Assembly: GCF_003751605.1 (NCBI RefSeq)
Contig: NZ_RJVJ01000001.1
Location: 4,774,001-4,838,000 of the forward strand
Direction: 5' to 3'
DNA: 64,000 bases
DNA from: Kitasatospora cineracea
GTDB taxonomy: Bacteria; Actinomycetota; Actinomycetes; Streptomycetales; Streptomycetaceae
Shown here: positions 35,531 to 43,546 of the stretch, in pieces
Layout of the letters: the number at the start of each line of letters is the position of its first letter
Numbering within the stretch: the stretch's first letter is position 1
Translations under genes and position numbers: made by a program
The notes under the pieces: model-generated
The model's input: the letters and a program-made list of their open reading frames with translations, nothing else
Databases searched by the model: none
Told to the model about the DNA's origin: nothing

Positions 35531-35546
35531 GACAAATTTTTTTGTC
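35531..35546. promoter_or_regulatory. Candidate operator/promoter of the ArsR operon
   Basis: GACAAA-TTTT-TTTGTC, a perfect inverted repeat in an AT-rich island. On the coding strand it overlaps TTGACA, a good -35 element. Its end is 18 bases upstream of the ArsR start, so bound ArsR protein would block transcription. Confidence 0.5.
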
Positions 35547-35711
35547 AAGGAGGGGGAATTTTTCGGCGGCGGGAGTGTCGGGGAGGAGCGGGAAGGAGCG
35601 GGAAGGGCTGACGGACGGTCAAGACGGCAGCTGGGCAGGGGAACCGGCCCCCGAGCCGGCCGGGTTACGCTGGAGCGCCCGCCGGGGCCGGCGGGCGGAC
35701 GGGGGTGGGGC

Positions 35712-36038
35712 GTGAGCGTCCGGGCGAGGCCGACGCACTGCGGGCTGGACGCCGCGGTGGAGGTCATCAGCGGCAAGTGGAAGGTGCTGGTCATCTGGGC
35801 GCTGCGCGACCGCTCCCGCCGCTTCGGGGAACTCCGGCGGCAGGTCCCCGGGGTCAGCGAGAAGGTCCTGGTCCAGCAGCTGCGCGAGCTGGAGGCGGAC
35901 GGGATCGTGCTGCGCCGGACGTACGACGAGGTGCCGCCGCGGGTGGAGTACTCGCTGACCGCGGACGGCCGGGCGCTGGACGAGGCGCTGAAGCCGCTCG
36001 GGGCCTGGGGCCGGGAGCGGCGGCCGGTCCACGGCTGA
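35712..36038 (+). CDS. HxlR-family winged-helix regulator
   Basis: 108 residues. HxlR landmarks: CGLDAAVEVISGKWKVLVIW (about 9-28), RRFGELRRQVPGVSEKVLVQ (about 35-54), QLRELEADGIVLR and PPRVEYSLTADGRALDEALK. The conserved Cys9 near the N terminus is present, as in redox- or electrophile-sensing members. GTG 35712 follows GGGGTGGGG. It is transcribed toward an oxidoreductase gene 242 bases away, which it probably controls through the site at 36112. Confidence 0.88.
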   Translation: MSVRARPTHCGLDAAVEVISGKWKVLVIWALRDRSRRFGELRRQVPGVSEKVLVQQLRELEADGIVLRRTYDEVPPRVEYSLTADGRALDEALKPLGAWGRERRPVHG

Positions 36039-36111
36039 ACCGGGGGAGGGAGAGCCGGGGGAAGGAGAGCGGGTCCGGCGCGTACGGGGTCGGAGCGGTT
36101 CCCGGGCACGC

Positions 36112-36131
36112 ACTTGTATGTAAGTACTTGT
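36112..36131. promoter_or_regulatory. Candidate HxlR operator before the imine reductase-like gene
   Basis: ACTTGTATGTAAGT contains the dyad ACTT-N6-AAGT, and ACTTGT recurs eight bases later as a direct repeat. The site is in an AT-rich patch of the 242-base gap between the HxlR gene and the oxidoreductase gene. Similar ACTT...AAGT sites occur before HxlR-linked oxidoreductases. Confidence 0.5.
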
Positions 36132-36280
36132 CCGGGTTCCGGGCGCGCCGTTAGTTTCGAGCTGCCCGAGCAGCCGGGTGCAACGCACCGCCCGGCGGCC
36201 AGAGTTCAGGTTCCGCGGCCGATGAGCCGGCCTGCGCGGACCTTTCGAACGCGAATCCTCCCCCGAAGGAGAATGCCGCC

Positions 36281-37174
36281 GTGGCGGACGAAAAACGCAC
36301 CCCTGTGACCGTTCTCGGCCTCGGCCTGATGGGCAGCGCCCTGGCTTCCGCACTCGTCCGGGCCGGACACCCGACGACCGTCTGGAACCGCACGCCCGGC
36401 AAGGCCGGCGCACTGGTGGCGCAGGGCGCGGTGGAGGCCGCGGGCGTGGCCGAGGCGGTGACCGCGAGCCCGGTGGTGGTCGCCTGCCTGCTGGACCACG
36501 ACGCGCTGCACGAGGTGCTCGCCCCGGCCGCCGACGCCCTCGCGGGCCGCCTGCTGGTCAATCTCACCTCCGGCCTGCCGGACGAGGCCCGGCAGGCCGC
36601 CGCCCGGGCCGCGCGGCTCGGCACGGAGTACCTGGACGGCACGGTCATGACCGTCCCGCCGCTGGTCGGCCAACCCCGGACGCTGCTGTTCTACAGCGGC
36701 TCGCGGGCCGCGTTCGACACCCACCGGGAGACCCTGGCCGTGCTCGGCGGCAACGGCGTCTTCCTGGGCGAGGACGCCGGAGCCGCGGCCCTCCACGACC
36801 TGGCGCTGCTGGGCGTCCTGTGGTCGACGTTGGCCGCTGCCCTGCACGGTTTCGCCCTGCTCGGCTCGGAGCAGGTCCCGGCCTCGGCGCTGCTGCCCTT
36901 CCTCGGGCCCTGGATCACCCAGGTCGTGCTGCCCGGCATCGCCGGTGCCGCCCGGCAGGTCGAGGCGGGCCGGTACGGCGACGCGCTCTCCACCGTGGCG
37001 CTCAACCGGGCCGGCCTGGCCAAGATGGTGAAGGCCAGCGAGGCCCGGGGCATCCGCCCCGACCTGATGGTGCCGATCCACGGCCTGCTGGACGCCGCGG
37101 TCGCCGCCGGCCACGGCGGGGACGGCCTGGCGAGCCTGTTCGAGGTCATCCGCACGCCGGAGGGCGGGGCCTGA
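36281..37174 (+). CDS. NAD(P)-dependent oxidoreductase, imine reductase/6-PGDH-like
   Basis: 297 residues. A Rossmann N terminus (VTVLGLGLMGSALASALVRA, followed by TTVWNRTPGKAGAL) binds NADPH. NLTSGLPDEARQAAARA and YLDGTVMTVPPLVGQP match imine reductases and 3-hydroxyisobutyrate dehydrogenase relatives, and the all-alpha C-terminal domain (about 165-297) makes a dimer that shapes the active site. GAAGGAGA precedes GTG 36281; an ATG at 36274 is out of frame. It may reduce an imine or remove a reactive compound sensed by the adjacent HxlR protein. Confidence 0.85.
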   Translation: MADEKRTPVTVLGLGLMGSALASALVRAGHPTTVWNRTPGKAGALVAQGAVEAAGVAEAVTASPVVVACLLDHDALHEVLAPAADALAGRLLVNLTSGLPDEARQAAARAARLGTEYLDGTVMTVPPLVGQPRTLLFYSGSRAAFDTHRETLAVLGGNGVFLGEDAGAAALHDLALLGVLWSTLAAALHGFALLGSEQVPASALLPFLGPWITQVVLPGIAGAARQVEAGRYGDALSTVALNRAGLAKMVKASEARGIRPDLMVPIHGLLDAAVAAGHGGDGLASLFEVIRTPEGGA

Positions 37175-37267
37175 CCGGAGCGCCGCGTCCGCCCTCGTCC
37201 GGTGGCCGGCCGTCGCTCCGGGCGTTGCCGGGGGCCGGGCTCGGCAGGATCGGGCCCGGGCCCGGGC

Positions 37268-39025
37268 TCAGCCGGCCTGGGCGAGGCGGGTGGCGGTCTC
37301 CAGGAGCAGGGCGTGGACGAAGGCCTGCGGCAGGTTGCCGCGCAGTTGGCGCTGGGCGATGTCGTACTCCTCGGCGTACAGGCCGGCCGGGCCGCAGGCG
37401 GCGCGGTTGCGTTCGTACCAGCGCAGGGCCTCGGGGAGGCGGCCCTGCTGGAGTTGGGCCAGCGAGACCAGGAACCCGCAGAGCAGGAAGGCGCCCTCGG
37501 CCTCGGCGAGCGGGCCGGGGCGGTGGCGGAAGCGGTAGCAGTGGTGGTCGTCGGCGAGGTCGGCGAGCACCGCGGCGAGGGTGGCCCGGGTGGGGCGGGC
37601 GTGGGCGGGGACGGCGCCGCGCAGGGCTGGCAGCAGCAGGGCGGCGTCGACCGCCGGGTCGTCGGGGGAGCGCTGCCAGCGCCCGCTCGGGTGCAGGGAC
37701 TCGGCGAGCGCGGCGGCGGTGAGGCGTTCGGCGAGCGGCAGCCAGTCGGGGCGGCGCAGGGCGTCGGCGGCGGCGCGCAGGCCGGCCGCGCAGGTGAGGC
37801 GGCTGTGCGTCCAGTGGTCGGGGTGGATCTCCCAGATGCCGCAGTCGGGTTCGCGGTGCCGGGCGGCGATCGCCTCGGCCGCGACCACGGCCGCCCGCCG
37901 CCCGTCGGCGTCCAGCTGGTCGTGCCGGGCGGCGGCGGCCAGCAGCAGCAGGGCCTCGCCGAACCCGTCGAGCTGGAACTGCCGGTTCACCAGGTTGCCC
38001 GCCACGTCGAACCCGCCCGGGTAGCCGGGCAGTTCGAGCCGGTGGAGGTCCGGGACGGGCCCGCCGTCCAGGGTGTACGCGGGGGCCAGGTCCGGCCCGT
38101 CGGTGAGCAGCCGGACGGCGACGAAGCGGGCCGAGCCGGCCAGCAGCGGGTGCGGCCCGCGGGCGGCGAGGGCCTGGCCGATGTACGCCTGGTCGCGGAT
38201 CCACACGTACCGGTAGTCGTAGTTGCGGCCCTGTTCGGCGCGTTCGGGCAGGCTGGTGGTGGCCGCGGCGACGCTGCCGCCGTCCGGCCCGGTCAGGCCG
38301 GTCAGGACGGCGTACGCGTGCCGGACGTCGCGGCGCCCCGGCAGTCCCGTCAGCTCGTCCGGGCCCGGGACGTCCGCCGCCCAGGCGGCCTCGGTGTCCC
38401 GCCAGGCGCGGTCCGGGTCCGGCGGGGCGGCGGGCGGGCGGTCGCCGAGTTCCAGCACCAGGTCGTGCCGGGTGCCCGCGGGCAGGCGCAGCACGGCGTG
38501 CAGCCCGCCGCAGCGGCCGGGCCGGGCGTCCGGCAGGCCGGTCAGCCGGCCGTGAAACGGGCCGGTGCGCAGCGTCCAGCGCCCCGCCTCGTCCCGGGCG
38601 GGGACGGCGGCACCGGCGGTGCCGAAACCGGCGGCGAGGTGCAGCGACACCTCCAGCTCGGCGGGGCCGTCCACCGCCACCACGCGGCGCAGCAGCACCG
38701 CGCGGTGCGGGCCCGCGGGGCGGGCCAGCGCCTCGCGGCACTCGACCACCCCGCCCCGGGTGATCCACCGGCTGCGGTACACCAGCCCGCCGTCTTCGTA
38801 CCGGCCGCCCGGCACGTACGCCCCGGTCGGGGTGACGCCGTACCAGCCAGGGCCGCCGATCAGCGCGGACAGCACCGCGTCGCTGTCCCAGCGCGGCACG
38901 CACAGCCAGCCGAGCACGCCGTCCGGGCCGAGCAGGGCGCCCCGGTGGCCGTCGGCGAGCAGCGCGTAGGCGCGCAGCACGTGCGGGACGGGCGGCGTGC
39001 AGGGGCGGTGGGACGCGGCGGGCAT
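37268..39025 (-). CDS. Glycoside hydrolase family 15 protein (glucoamylase/trehalase-like)
   Basis: 585 residues, cytoplasmic. The N-terminal beta domain has LLGPDGVLGWLCVPRWDSDA, and the (alpha/alpha)6 catalytic domain has RNYDYRYVWIRDQAYIGQAL (about 325-344), FDVAGNLVNRQFQLDGFGEA, CGIWEIHPDHWTHSRLTCAA (first catalytic Glu region) and AEEYDIAQRQLRGNLPQAFV (second Glu region). Related actinobacterial enzymes hydrolyse trehalose or short alpha-glucans. GGGAGA precedes ATG 39025. It is divergent from a DUF5709 gene. Confidence 0.9.
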   Translation of the reverse strand: MPAASHRPCTPPVPHVLRAYALLADGHRGALLGPDGVLGWLCVPRWDSDAVLSALIGGPGWYGVTPTGAYVPGGRYEDGGLVYRSRWITRGGVVECREALARPAGPHRAVLLRRVVAVDGPAELEVSLHLAAGFGTAGAAVPARDEAGRWTLRTGPFHGRLTGLPDARPGRCGGLHAVLRLPAGTRHDLVLELGDRPPAAPPDPDRAWRDTEAAWAADVPGPDELTGLPGRRDVRHAYAVLTGLTGPDGGSVAAATTSLPERAEQGRNYDYRYVWIRDQAYIGQALAARGPHPLLAGSARFVAVRLLTDGPDLAPAYTLDGGPVPDLHRLELPGYPGGFDVAGNLVNRQFQLDGFGEALLLLAAAARHDQLDADGRRAAVVAAEAIAARHREPDCGIWEIHPDHWTHSRLTCAAGLRAAADALRRPDWLPLAERLTAAALAESLHPSGRWQRSPDDPAVDAALLLPALRGAVPAHARPTRATLAAVLADLADDHHCYRFRHRPGPLAEAEGAFLLCGFLVSLAQLQQGRLPEALRWYERNRAACGPAGLYAEEYDIAQRQLRGNLPQAFVHALLLETATRLAQAG

Positions 39026-39112
39026 GGCGGTCTCCCGGGGATGGACGGCCGACTTCTCGATGGCGCGGCTTTCCGGCCCGGCCGGAGCGAAACACCGGGC
39101 CTGCCCCGGCCG

Positions 39113-39138
39113 GTTTCCGACCGGCGGGCACCGGGCAC
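39113..39138 (+). promoter_or_regulatory. Stress-sigma-like promoter of the DUF5709 gene
   Basis: GTTT, a 16-base spacer and GGGCAC followed by ACG, 90 bases before the ATG at 39228. It is the same pattern as the sites at 55627 and 56300. Confidence 0.3.
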
Positions 39139-39227
39139 ACGCCCGGCCACACGTGTGGCCACCCCCTCGGCCGCACGTGCCGGTCGGCCGCCCGGCGGCG
39201 GCCGCGACCCGACGGGAGGACCCGAGG

Positions 39228-39908
39228 ATGCGACGGCAGGAACGTCCACTGCACGACATGGGCGGGGCGATCGGCCCCGCGGAGACCGGAGGGCGGCAAC
39301 CGGACGCCGAGCGGGAGCCCGGCGGCGACGGGACGGAACGCGGCCCCGCACCGATCGGCAAGGGCGACACGGCGAACGTGGCGGGCAGCGACGAACAGCA
39401 GCCCGAGATCGCCGAAGGCCCGGTACCGGGCACCCCGCCGGACGAACGGCCCGGCGACGGCGGGACCGGCGACGGTGACGGCGCCGGCGCCGGCGGCGTC
39501 ACCCGGGAACTCGACCCGCCCGGCCCGCCGCAGACCCCGTCCCGCCCGGTCCGCCCGGACGCGGTCGAGGACGCCCCCGCCGCCCTCGACCCCGAACGGG
39601 CCCGCCCGCCCGACCCGGCGGCACCCCCCGAGGACGAGGGCCTCCCCGACCTCGCGGACGGCTCACCCACCGCCGACCGCGCCGCCGACCCGCAGCGCCC
39701 GCCCGTCCCCGGCGACCGCCCCACCGCGGCCGAGTCCTTCGGGGTGACGGGGGACGAACAGGCCCGCGGCGAGTCCCTGGACCAACGCCTCGCCGCAGAA
39801 CGCCCGGAGACCGGCGAACAGCCCCCCGGGGCGGAGGACCGGTCACCGCGGCCCGGGCAGTCGGCCGAGGAGGCGGCGATCCGGGTGCACCGGGAGGACG
39901 AGGACTGA
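39228..39908 (+). CDS. DUF5709-like disordered stress protein
   Basis: 226 residues, almost entirely Pro/Asp/Glu/Gly-rich and probably disordered. Near the C terminus AAESFGVTGDEQARGESLDQ followed by RLAAERPE matches the DUF5709 signature found in actinomycete small hydrophilic proteins. Function unknown; members are often general-stress regulated. Ribosome site GGGAGGA before ATG 39228. The extended Pro-rich middle is longer than usual for the family. Confidence 0.65.
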   Translation: MRRQERPLHDMGGAIGPAETGGRQPDAEREPGGDGTERGPAPIGKGDTANVAGSDEQQPEIAEGPVPGTPPDERPGDGGTGDGDGAGAGGVTRELDPPGPPQTPSRPVRPDAVEDAPAALDPERARPPDPAAPPEDEGLPDLADGSPTADRAADPQRPPVPGDRPTAAESFGVTGDEQARGESLDQRLAAERPETGEQPPGAEDRSPRPGQSAEEAAIRVHREDED

Positions 39909-39947
39909 CGCACCGCCAGTTCGACTGCCCGCCGAGCAGGTCGACGG

Positions 39948-40904
39948 TCAACCGGCCGGGTGGTCGGTGCGGCGCAGGGTGGTGTGCGGGGTGGTGCGGA
40001 AGGCCGTGCGGTAGTGGGCGGCGAAGTGGCCGGGGTGGGCGAAGCCCCAGCGCATGGCGATGTCGGTGACGGTCGCGGTGGCGGGATCGGCGGCGAGCAG
40101 GTCGCGGTGGGCGGCCTGCAGCCGGACGTGGCGGAGGTGGGCGAGGGGGGTGGTGCCGAGGTGGCGGCGGAAGGCGTACTGGAGGGCGCGGGGGGTGACG
40201 CACGCGGCGCGGGCGATGTCGGCGAGGGTGACGTCCCGGTCGGCGTGGGCGTCGATCCAGGCGAGGGCGCGGCGCAGGGTCGCGGGGGTCGCGTCGGTGC
40301 GGTCGGCGCGGACCGGGTCGGTGCGGGCACTGTGCGGGAGGGCGGCCAGGGTCATCGCGGCGAGGTGCTGGGCGGCGGTCGAGACCAGCAGCCCGGTGGG
40401 CGGGCGGGCCGCGTCGCCGAGGACGTGGTCGCGCAGGTGGGCGACGGCCGAGCCGAGGGCGCGCCCGGCCGCCGGGGTGAGCGGGCGGGTACCGGTGAGG
40501 CGGACCGGCGCTCCGGTGCCGGAGGGGTCGAGCCCGGACAGCAGGGCCGGGTCGAACATGGCGATGGTGTAGCGGGCGGAGCGGACCTCGCCCCGGTACG
40601 GGGTGCCGGGCGGGGCCAGCAGGAAGGTGTCGCCCGGGCCGTAGACCTGTTCGCGGCCGCCGGTGCGGTCGACCAGGGTGCCGCTGTGCATGCTGATCAG
40701 GCAGACGCCGGGCAGGCCGTGCGCGTCGAAGGCCATGTCGTAGCCGAAGCTGAGGCGGTCCACGCTGAGCCGCTCCACGGCGTGGCGGCTGATCCGAACC
40801 CGGGCGTCCTCGACCGGCCCGCCGATCCGCATCGGCGTGTAGGCGGTGGACAGGAACTCCTCGGTGTCGTCGACGCTGCGGCTGTCGAAACGAAGTGTCT
40901 CCAT
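39948..40904 (-). CDS. AraC-family transcriptional regulator
   Basis: 318 residues. The N-terminal AraC-binding-like domain (about 1-175: LSFGYDMAFDAHGLPGVCLI, TFLLAPPGTPYRGEV) is followed by two helix-turn-helix units (about 218-315: LRRALAWIDAHADRDVTLAD, IARAACVTPRALQYAFRRHL, VTDIAMRWGFAHPGHFAAHY). The FSHPGHFAxHY-type motif is typical. ATG 40904 has GGAG seven bases upstream; ATG 40910 sits too close to it. The effector is unknown. Probably autoregulated or controls a distant operon, as no adjacent target is obvious. Confidence 0.9.
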   Translation of the reverse strand: METLRFDSRSVDDTEEFLSTAYTPMRIGGPVEDARVRISRHAVERLSVDRLSFGYDMAFDAHGLPGVCLISMHSGTLVDRTGGREQVYGPGDTFLLAPPGTPYRGEVRSARYTIAMFDPALLSGLDPSGTGAPVRLTGTRPLTPAAGRALGSAVAHLRDHVLGDAARPPTGLLVSTAAQHLAAMTLAALPHSARTDPVRADRTDATPATLRRALAWIDAHADRDVTLADIARAACVTPRALQYAFRRHLGTTPLAHLRHVRLQAAHRDLLAADPATATVTDIAMRWGFAHPGHFAAHYRTAFRTTPHTTLRRTDHPAG

Positions 40905-41271
40905 CGGCATGCTCCTGTCCGGCGGTCCCGTCCGGCGGGCCGCCGCCTCCTCCGGCGCCCGAGGGTACGTGGCGGCGGCGCCCGGGGAAGCCTGCCGCGC
41001 CGCCCCGGCCGGGGTTTCGCTCCCGGGACGGCGGTGGCCGGAGGATTTCGTTCCCCGTGTTGCGCGGGCGGCGCGGGCTCGGCGACGGTCGGAGGGGAAC
41101 CCCCCCGGGGTGTTCGCCGAAGCACTCGCCGAAGCACTCGGCGAGGATCCGGCAGGGATCCGGCAGGGATCCGGTGAGGACCCGGTGAGGACTCGGCCCG
41201 CATGCGGAGCAGGTTCGGCACACGCGCGGCGAGGGTCCGGCGGGGACGGACGGCGGGAGGAGAGCACGGCC
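40905..41271. other. Intergenic region between AraC and STAS genes
   Basis: 367 bases without a gene. It holds the divergent promoters of the AraC and STAS genes, a tandem-repeat tract (41117-41196) and a ribosome site (GGGAGGAGAG) before 41272. No coding sequence is visible on either strand. Confidence 0.6.
41117..41196. repeat. Tandem repeats upstream of the STAS gene
   Basis: Two copies of a 12-base unit GCCGAAGCACTC are followed by about five degenerate copies of an 11-base unit (GGATCCGGCAG, then GGATCCGGTGA, GGACCCGGTGA, GGACTCGG). The tract ends 75 bases before the STAS start and could hold spaced protein-binding sites. Confidence 0.75.
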
Positions 41272-41619
41272 ATGCGCAGGAAGACGGTGACGGGACTGCG
41301 GGTCACCCACCGGCCGGGTCCGGACGGCAGCCGCGTCGTCGAGGTGACCGGCGAGGCCGACCTGGACACCGCCCCCGAGCTGGCCCGGGCGCTGCGCGAG
41401 GCGCTCGGGGGCCGGCCGGCGCCGCGCACCCTGGTGGTCGACTGCTCGCGGCTGGGCTTCTGCTCGTCGTCCGGCCTCAACGAGCTGATCAAGGCCCGGC
41501 GGGCGGCGATCGAGGCGGGCATCGCGTTCCGGCTCGGCGCGCCGAGCGGCCAGGTGGTGCGGCTGCTCGAGGTGACCGGGACGGACGGGGTGTTCGAGGT
41601 GGTGGAACCCCGGCGGTAG
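41272..41619 (+). CDS. STAS-domain anti-anti-sigma factor
   Basis: 115 residues of the SpoIIAA/BldG/RsbV type. Signature VVDCSRLGFCSSSGLNELIK (about 60-79) contains the Ser that an anti-sigma kinase phosphorylates, and a PP2C phosphatase reverses this. VVEVTGEADLDTAPELARAL is the usual first half. Unphosphorylated, it binds the anti-sigma factor and frees a sigma factor. No anti-sigma kinase is encoded in this window; three PP2C phosphatases are (17702, 30198, 45556). ATG 41272 follows GGGAGGAGAG. Confidence 0.92.
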   Translation: MRRKTVTGLRVTHRPGPDGSRVVEVTGEADLDTAPELARALREALGGRPAPRTLVVDCSRLGFCSSSGLNELIKARRAAIEAGIAFRLGAPSGQVVRLLEVTGTDGVFEVVEPRR

Positions 41620-41690
41620 CGGGCGCGGGAGGGGGCGGATCGGGTCTGGTCGGCAACTGCCGTGCTGCGCATGGGCGTTGGGGGTGGAGG

Positions 41691-41715
41691 GTTTTCGGGA
41701 CGGGCCTCCGGGTAG
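41691..41715 (+). promoter_or_regulatory. SigB-like promoter of a small ORF
   Basis: GTTTT, 14-base spacer, GGGTAG: a good match to the Streptomyces SigB-type consensus, 42 bases before ATG 41758. Confidence 0.45.
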
Positions 41716-41757
41716 GCGCGGCGGCCAGGAACGAGGGGGAACGGAAGGAAGCACCTC

Positions 41758-41961
41758 ATGGACACCCGCCGTCACGCCGTCCCCATCCCCTCGGGGCCGG
41801 TCGGCATCGTGGGACGGCCCGGACCGCGGTCGACGCGCTCGGCGCACCGGGTCGAGGAACGCGCCCCGCAGCCGGCCGCGCCGTCCCGGGGGCCGTCGTC
41901 GTCCGCCGCAACGGCCGTCCCCGCGGACGTGGAGCTGTACGCCGTCCTGGGGGAGGACTGA
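41758..41961 (+). CDS. Small hypothetical protein
   Basis: 67 residues (MDTRRHAVPIPSGPVGIVGR ... VELYAVLGED). Unrecognised. Arg/Ser/Pro-rich middle, acidic C terminus DVELYAVLGED. Good ribosome site GGAAGGA eight bases upstream, and a SigB-like promoter before it, support translation. No cleavage motif or neighbouring modification enzyme points to a peptide natural product. Confidence 0.5.
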   Translation: MDTRRHAVPIPSGPVGIVGRPGPRSTRSAHRVEERAPQPAAPSRGPSSSAATAVPADVELYAVLGED

Positions 41962-42051
41962 CGCCACGGCGGCCACCCGGCCGCTCCGGCCGAACCGACC
42001 GACTCTCGACCGACTCGATCGGCCCGACTGCCCCGGACGTCCCGGCGAGCC

Positions 42052-42402
42052 GTGCGGTCCTGCGAGGTCTGCGGGGCCGCGCCGCCCGCCGGGCATCCGT
42101 ACAGTGCGGTGCTCCCCGGGCGGGGGCAAGGGCCGGGCGGGGTCCGGCTGCTGGTCGCCTGCGGGGCCGAACACCTGGCCGCGCTGCTCGCGGACCGGCG
42201 GCAACAGCCCTGCACGCCGGAGGAGTTGTGGATCGGCCAGCTCTGCGCCGTACTCCGGCCGGCCGGCCGCGAACCGACGCCGGAGGAACTGCGGCAGGCC
42301 GGCGGCCCCGACGCGGAACGGATCGACCGCGTCCTCCGGGCGGTGCGGCGGCGCCGCGGCCGGGCCGGGCCGGAGGAGCTGCTGGGAGCGGAGCCGGACT
42401 GA
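42052..42402 (+). CDS. Hypothetical protein with N-terminal cysteine pair
   Basis: 116 residues from GTG 42052. MRSCEVCGAAPPAGHPYSAV has a C-x-x-C, with further Cys/His residues in LLVACGAEHLAAL, suggesting a small zinc- or iron-binding site; the rest is helical (EELWIGQLCAVLRP, ERIDRVLRAVRRR). No family recognised. Ribosome site is weak, so the start is uncertain. Codon bias is typical of the genome. Confidence 0.5.
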   Translation: MRSCEVCGAAPPAGHPYSAVLPGRGQGPGGVRLLVACGAEHLAALLADRRQQPCTPEELWIGQLCAVLRPAGREPTPEELRQAGGPDAERIDRVLRAVRRRRGRAGPEELLGAEPD

Positions 42403-42429
42403 GGGGGCGTGAGGGGCGGGTGGGGGCGG

Positions 42430-43317
42430 TCACCAGCGCAGGGCGGTGAAGTCGACGGAGCGGGGCCGTAGTTCGGCGGTGCGGCCGGCCAGGGCGTGCA
42501 GGCGGCGGGCGAACTCCTCGGCGGGCAGGTGCCGGCGGTCGCCGTGGCCGGGCAGCAGCCACTCGAAGCGCACCCGGGGCGCGGTGCGGGCCAGCGAGGC
42601 GGCGAGTTCCGTGACGGAGTACCAGGTCACCGATTCGGCGACGGCGAGGTCCCGGTCGCTGCGGGACCAGTAGAAGCTGTCGCCGCTGAAGCAGTAGCGC
42701 CCGTCGGCGAGGTACAGCACGCTGCCCTCGGTGTGCCCGGGCAGCGGGTGCGCGCTCACCCCGTCGGCGACCTCGACCGGCTCGGTGCCCCGGATGACCC
42801 GGTCGGCGTCCGGGGCGGCGGCCAGGTCGCCCTGGTGGATCCACAGGCGGGCGCCGAACCGGTCGGCGTAGGCGCGGCCGTGCGCGGCGTGGTCGCGGTG
42901 GGTGAGCAGGACGTCGGTGACCGGGCCGAGGGCGGCGTATTTCGCGGCCAGCGCGGAACTGAAACGCGGGGTGTCGACCATCAGCAGATTTCCGGCCGGT
43001 CGGCGCAGCAGGTAGGAATTCGCCCCGGCGGTGCGCGGCGAGTTGTGCCCGCACAGGTGCACGTGTTCGGTCAGCCGCAGCGGAAAAGGGTCGAGTTCCC
43101 GCGCCGGGACGTGCCCGTCGTGGCGGACCGACCGGGTGTGGCAGGCGAATGCGGCGGCGCGCAGCGCCTGCTCCTCCGCCTCGGTGCGCGGCCGGCGGAC
43201 CACCGCGGAACGGCCGTCGACTTCGGCGATCAGGCCCGGCGCGAGCTGCCGGGCGGCGTCGCAGTTGGTGCAGCGCCGGTCGACGTGCCAACCGGCTCCG
43301 GGTGACTGCTCGTTCAC
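42430..43317 (-). CDS. MBL-fold hydrolase with degenerate ferredoxin-like N terminus
   Basis: 295 residues. The metallo-beta-lactamase part (about 90-280) shows NLLMVDTPRF, DVLLTHRDHAAHG, PLPGHTEGSVLYLADGRYCF, SGDSFYWSRS and WLLPGHGDRRHLPAEEF, so a metal site like that of RNase Z/glyoxalase II relatives is likely, though the first His of HxHxDH is Thr-His. Residues 14-70 match the 4Fe-4S ferredoxin domain found fused to these proteins, but the usual C-x2-C-x2-C is C-T-N-C-D-A-A: the third Cys is Ala. GAGGAG precedes GTG 43317. A redox role is inferred. Confidence 0.8.
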   Translation of the reverse strand: MNEQSPGAGWHVDRRCTNCDAARQLAPGLIAEVDGRSAVVRRPRTEAEEQALRAAAFACHTRSVRHDGHVPARELDPFPLRLTEHVHLCGHNSPRTAGANSYLLRRPAGNLLMVDTPRFSSALAAKYAALGPVTDVLLTHRDHAAHGRAYADRFGARLWIHQGDLAAAPDADRVIRGTEPVEVADGVSAHPLPGHTEGSVLYLADGRYCFSGDSFYWSRSDRDLAVAESVTWYSVTELAASLARTAPRVRFEWLLPGHGDRRHLPAEEFARRLHALAGRTAELRPRSVDFTALRW

Positions 43318-43477
43318 GGTGCGCTCCTCGACGGGGAAAAGGGCGGCGGTCGGATTCCGCCATGGATATCACGCGGCCCGGGGAGTAATCCACCGGCGGA
43401 ATGCCGTTGACTTTCGCCGGAACCGCTGCTCCGGGATCGCTTTTCGGGGATTTTCCGGCGGCCCGGTTTCTGCGTGG

Positions 43478-43494
43478 TTGACATTTCCGGGAAA
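43478..43494 (+). promoter_or_regulatory. Palindrome overlapping a -35-like element
   Basis: TTGACA (43478-43483) runs straight into TTTCC-G-GGAAA (43484-43494), a perfect odd palindrome, 53 bases before ATG 43547. A repressor bound here would cover the promoter. A clear -10 element is not visible. Confidence 0.35.
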
Positions 43495-43546
43495 GGCGCT
43501 CCGGCCATTCGGGTTTGCGGCGGGCGGACCTGGTCAGCCGCAGGGT

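Noticed and set aside
36674..39299. Alternative long minus-strand frame through the GH15 gene (37146-39299)
   Set aside because: It is a shifted frame of the GH15 gene; the GH15 motifs are only in the frame ending at 37268.
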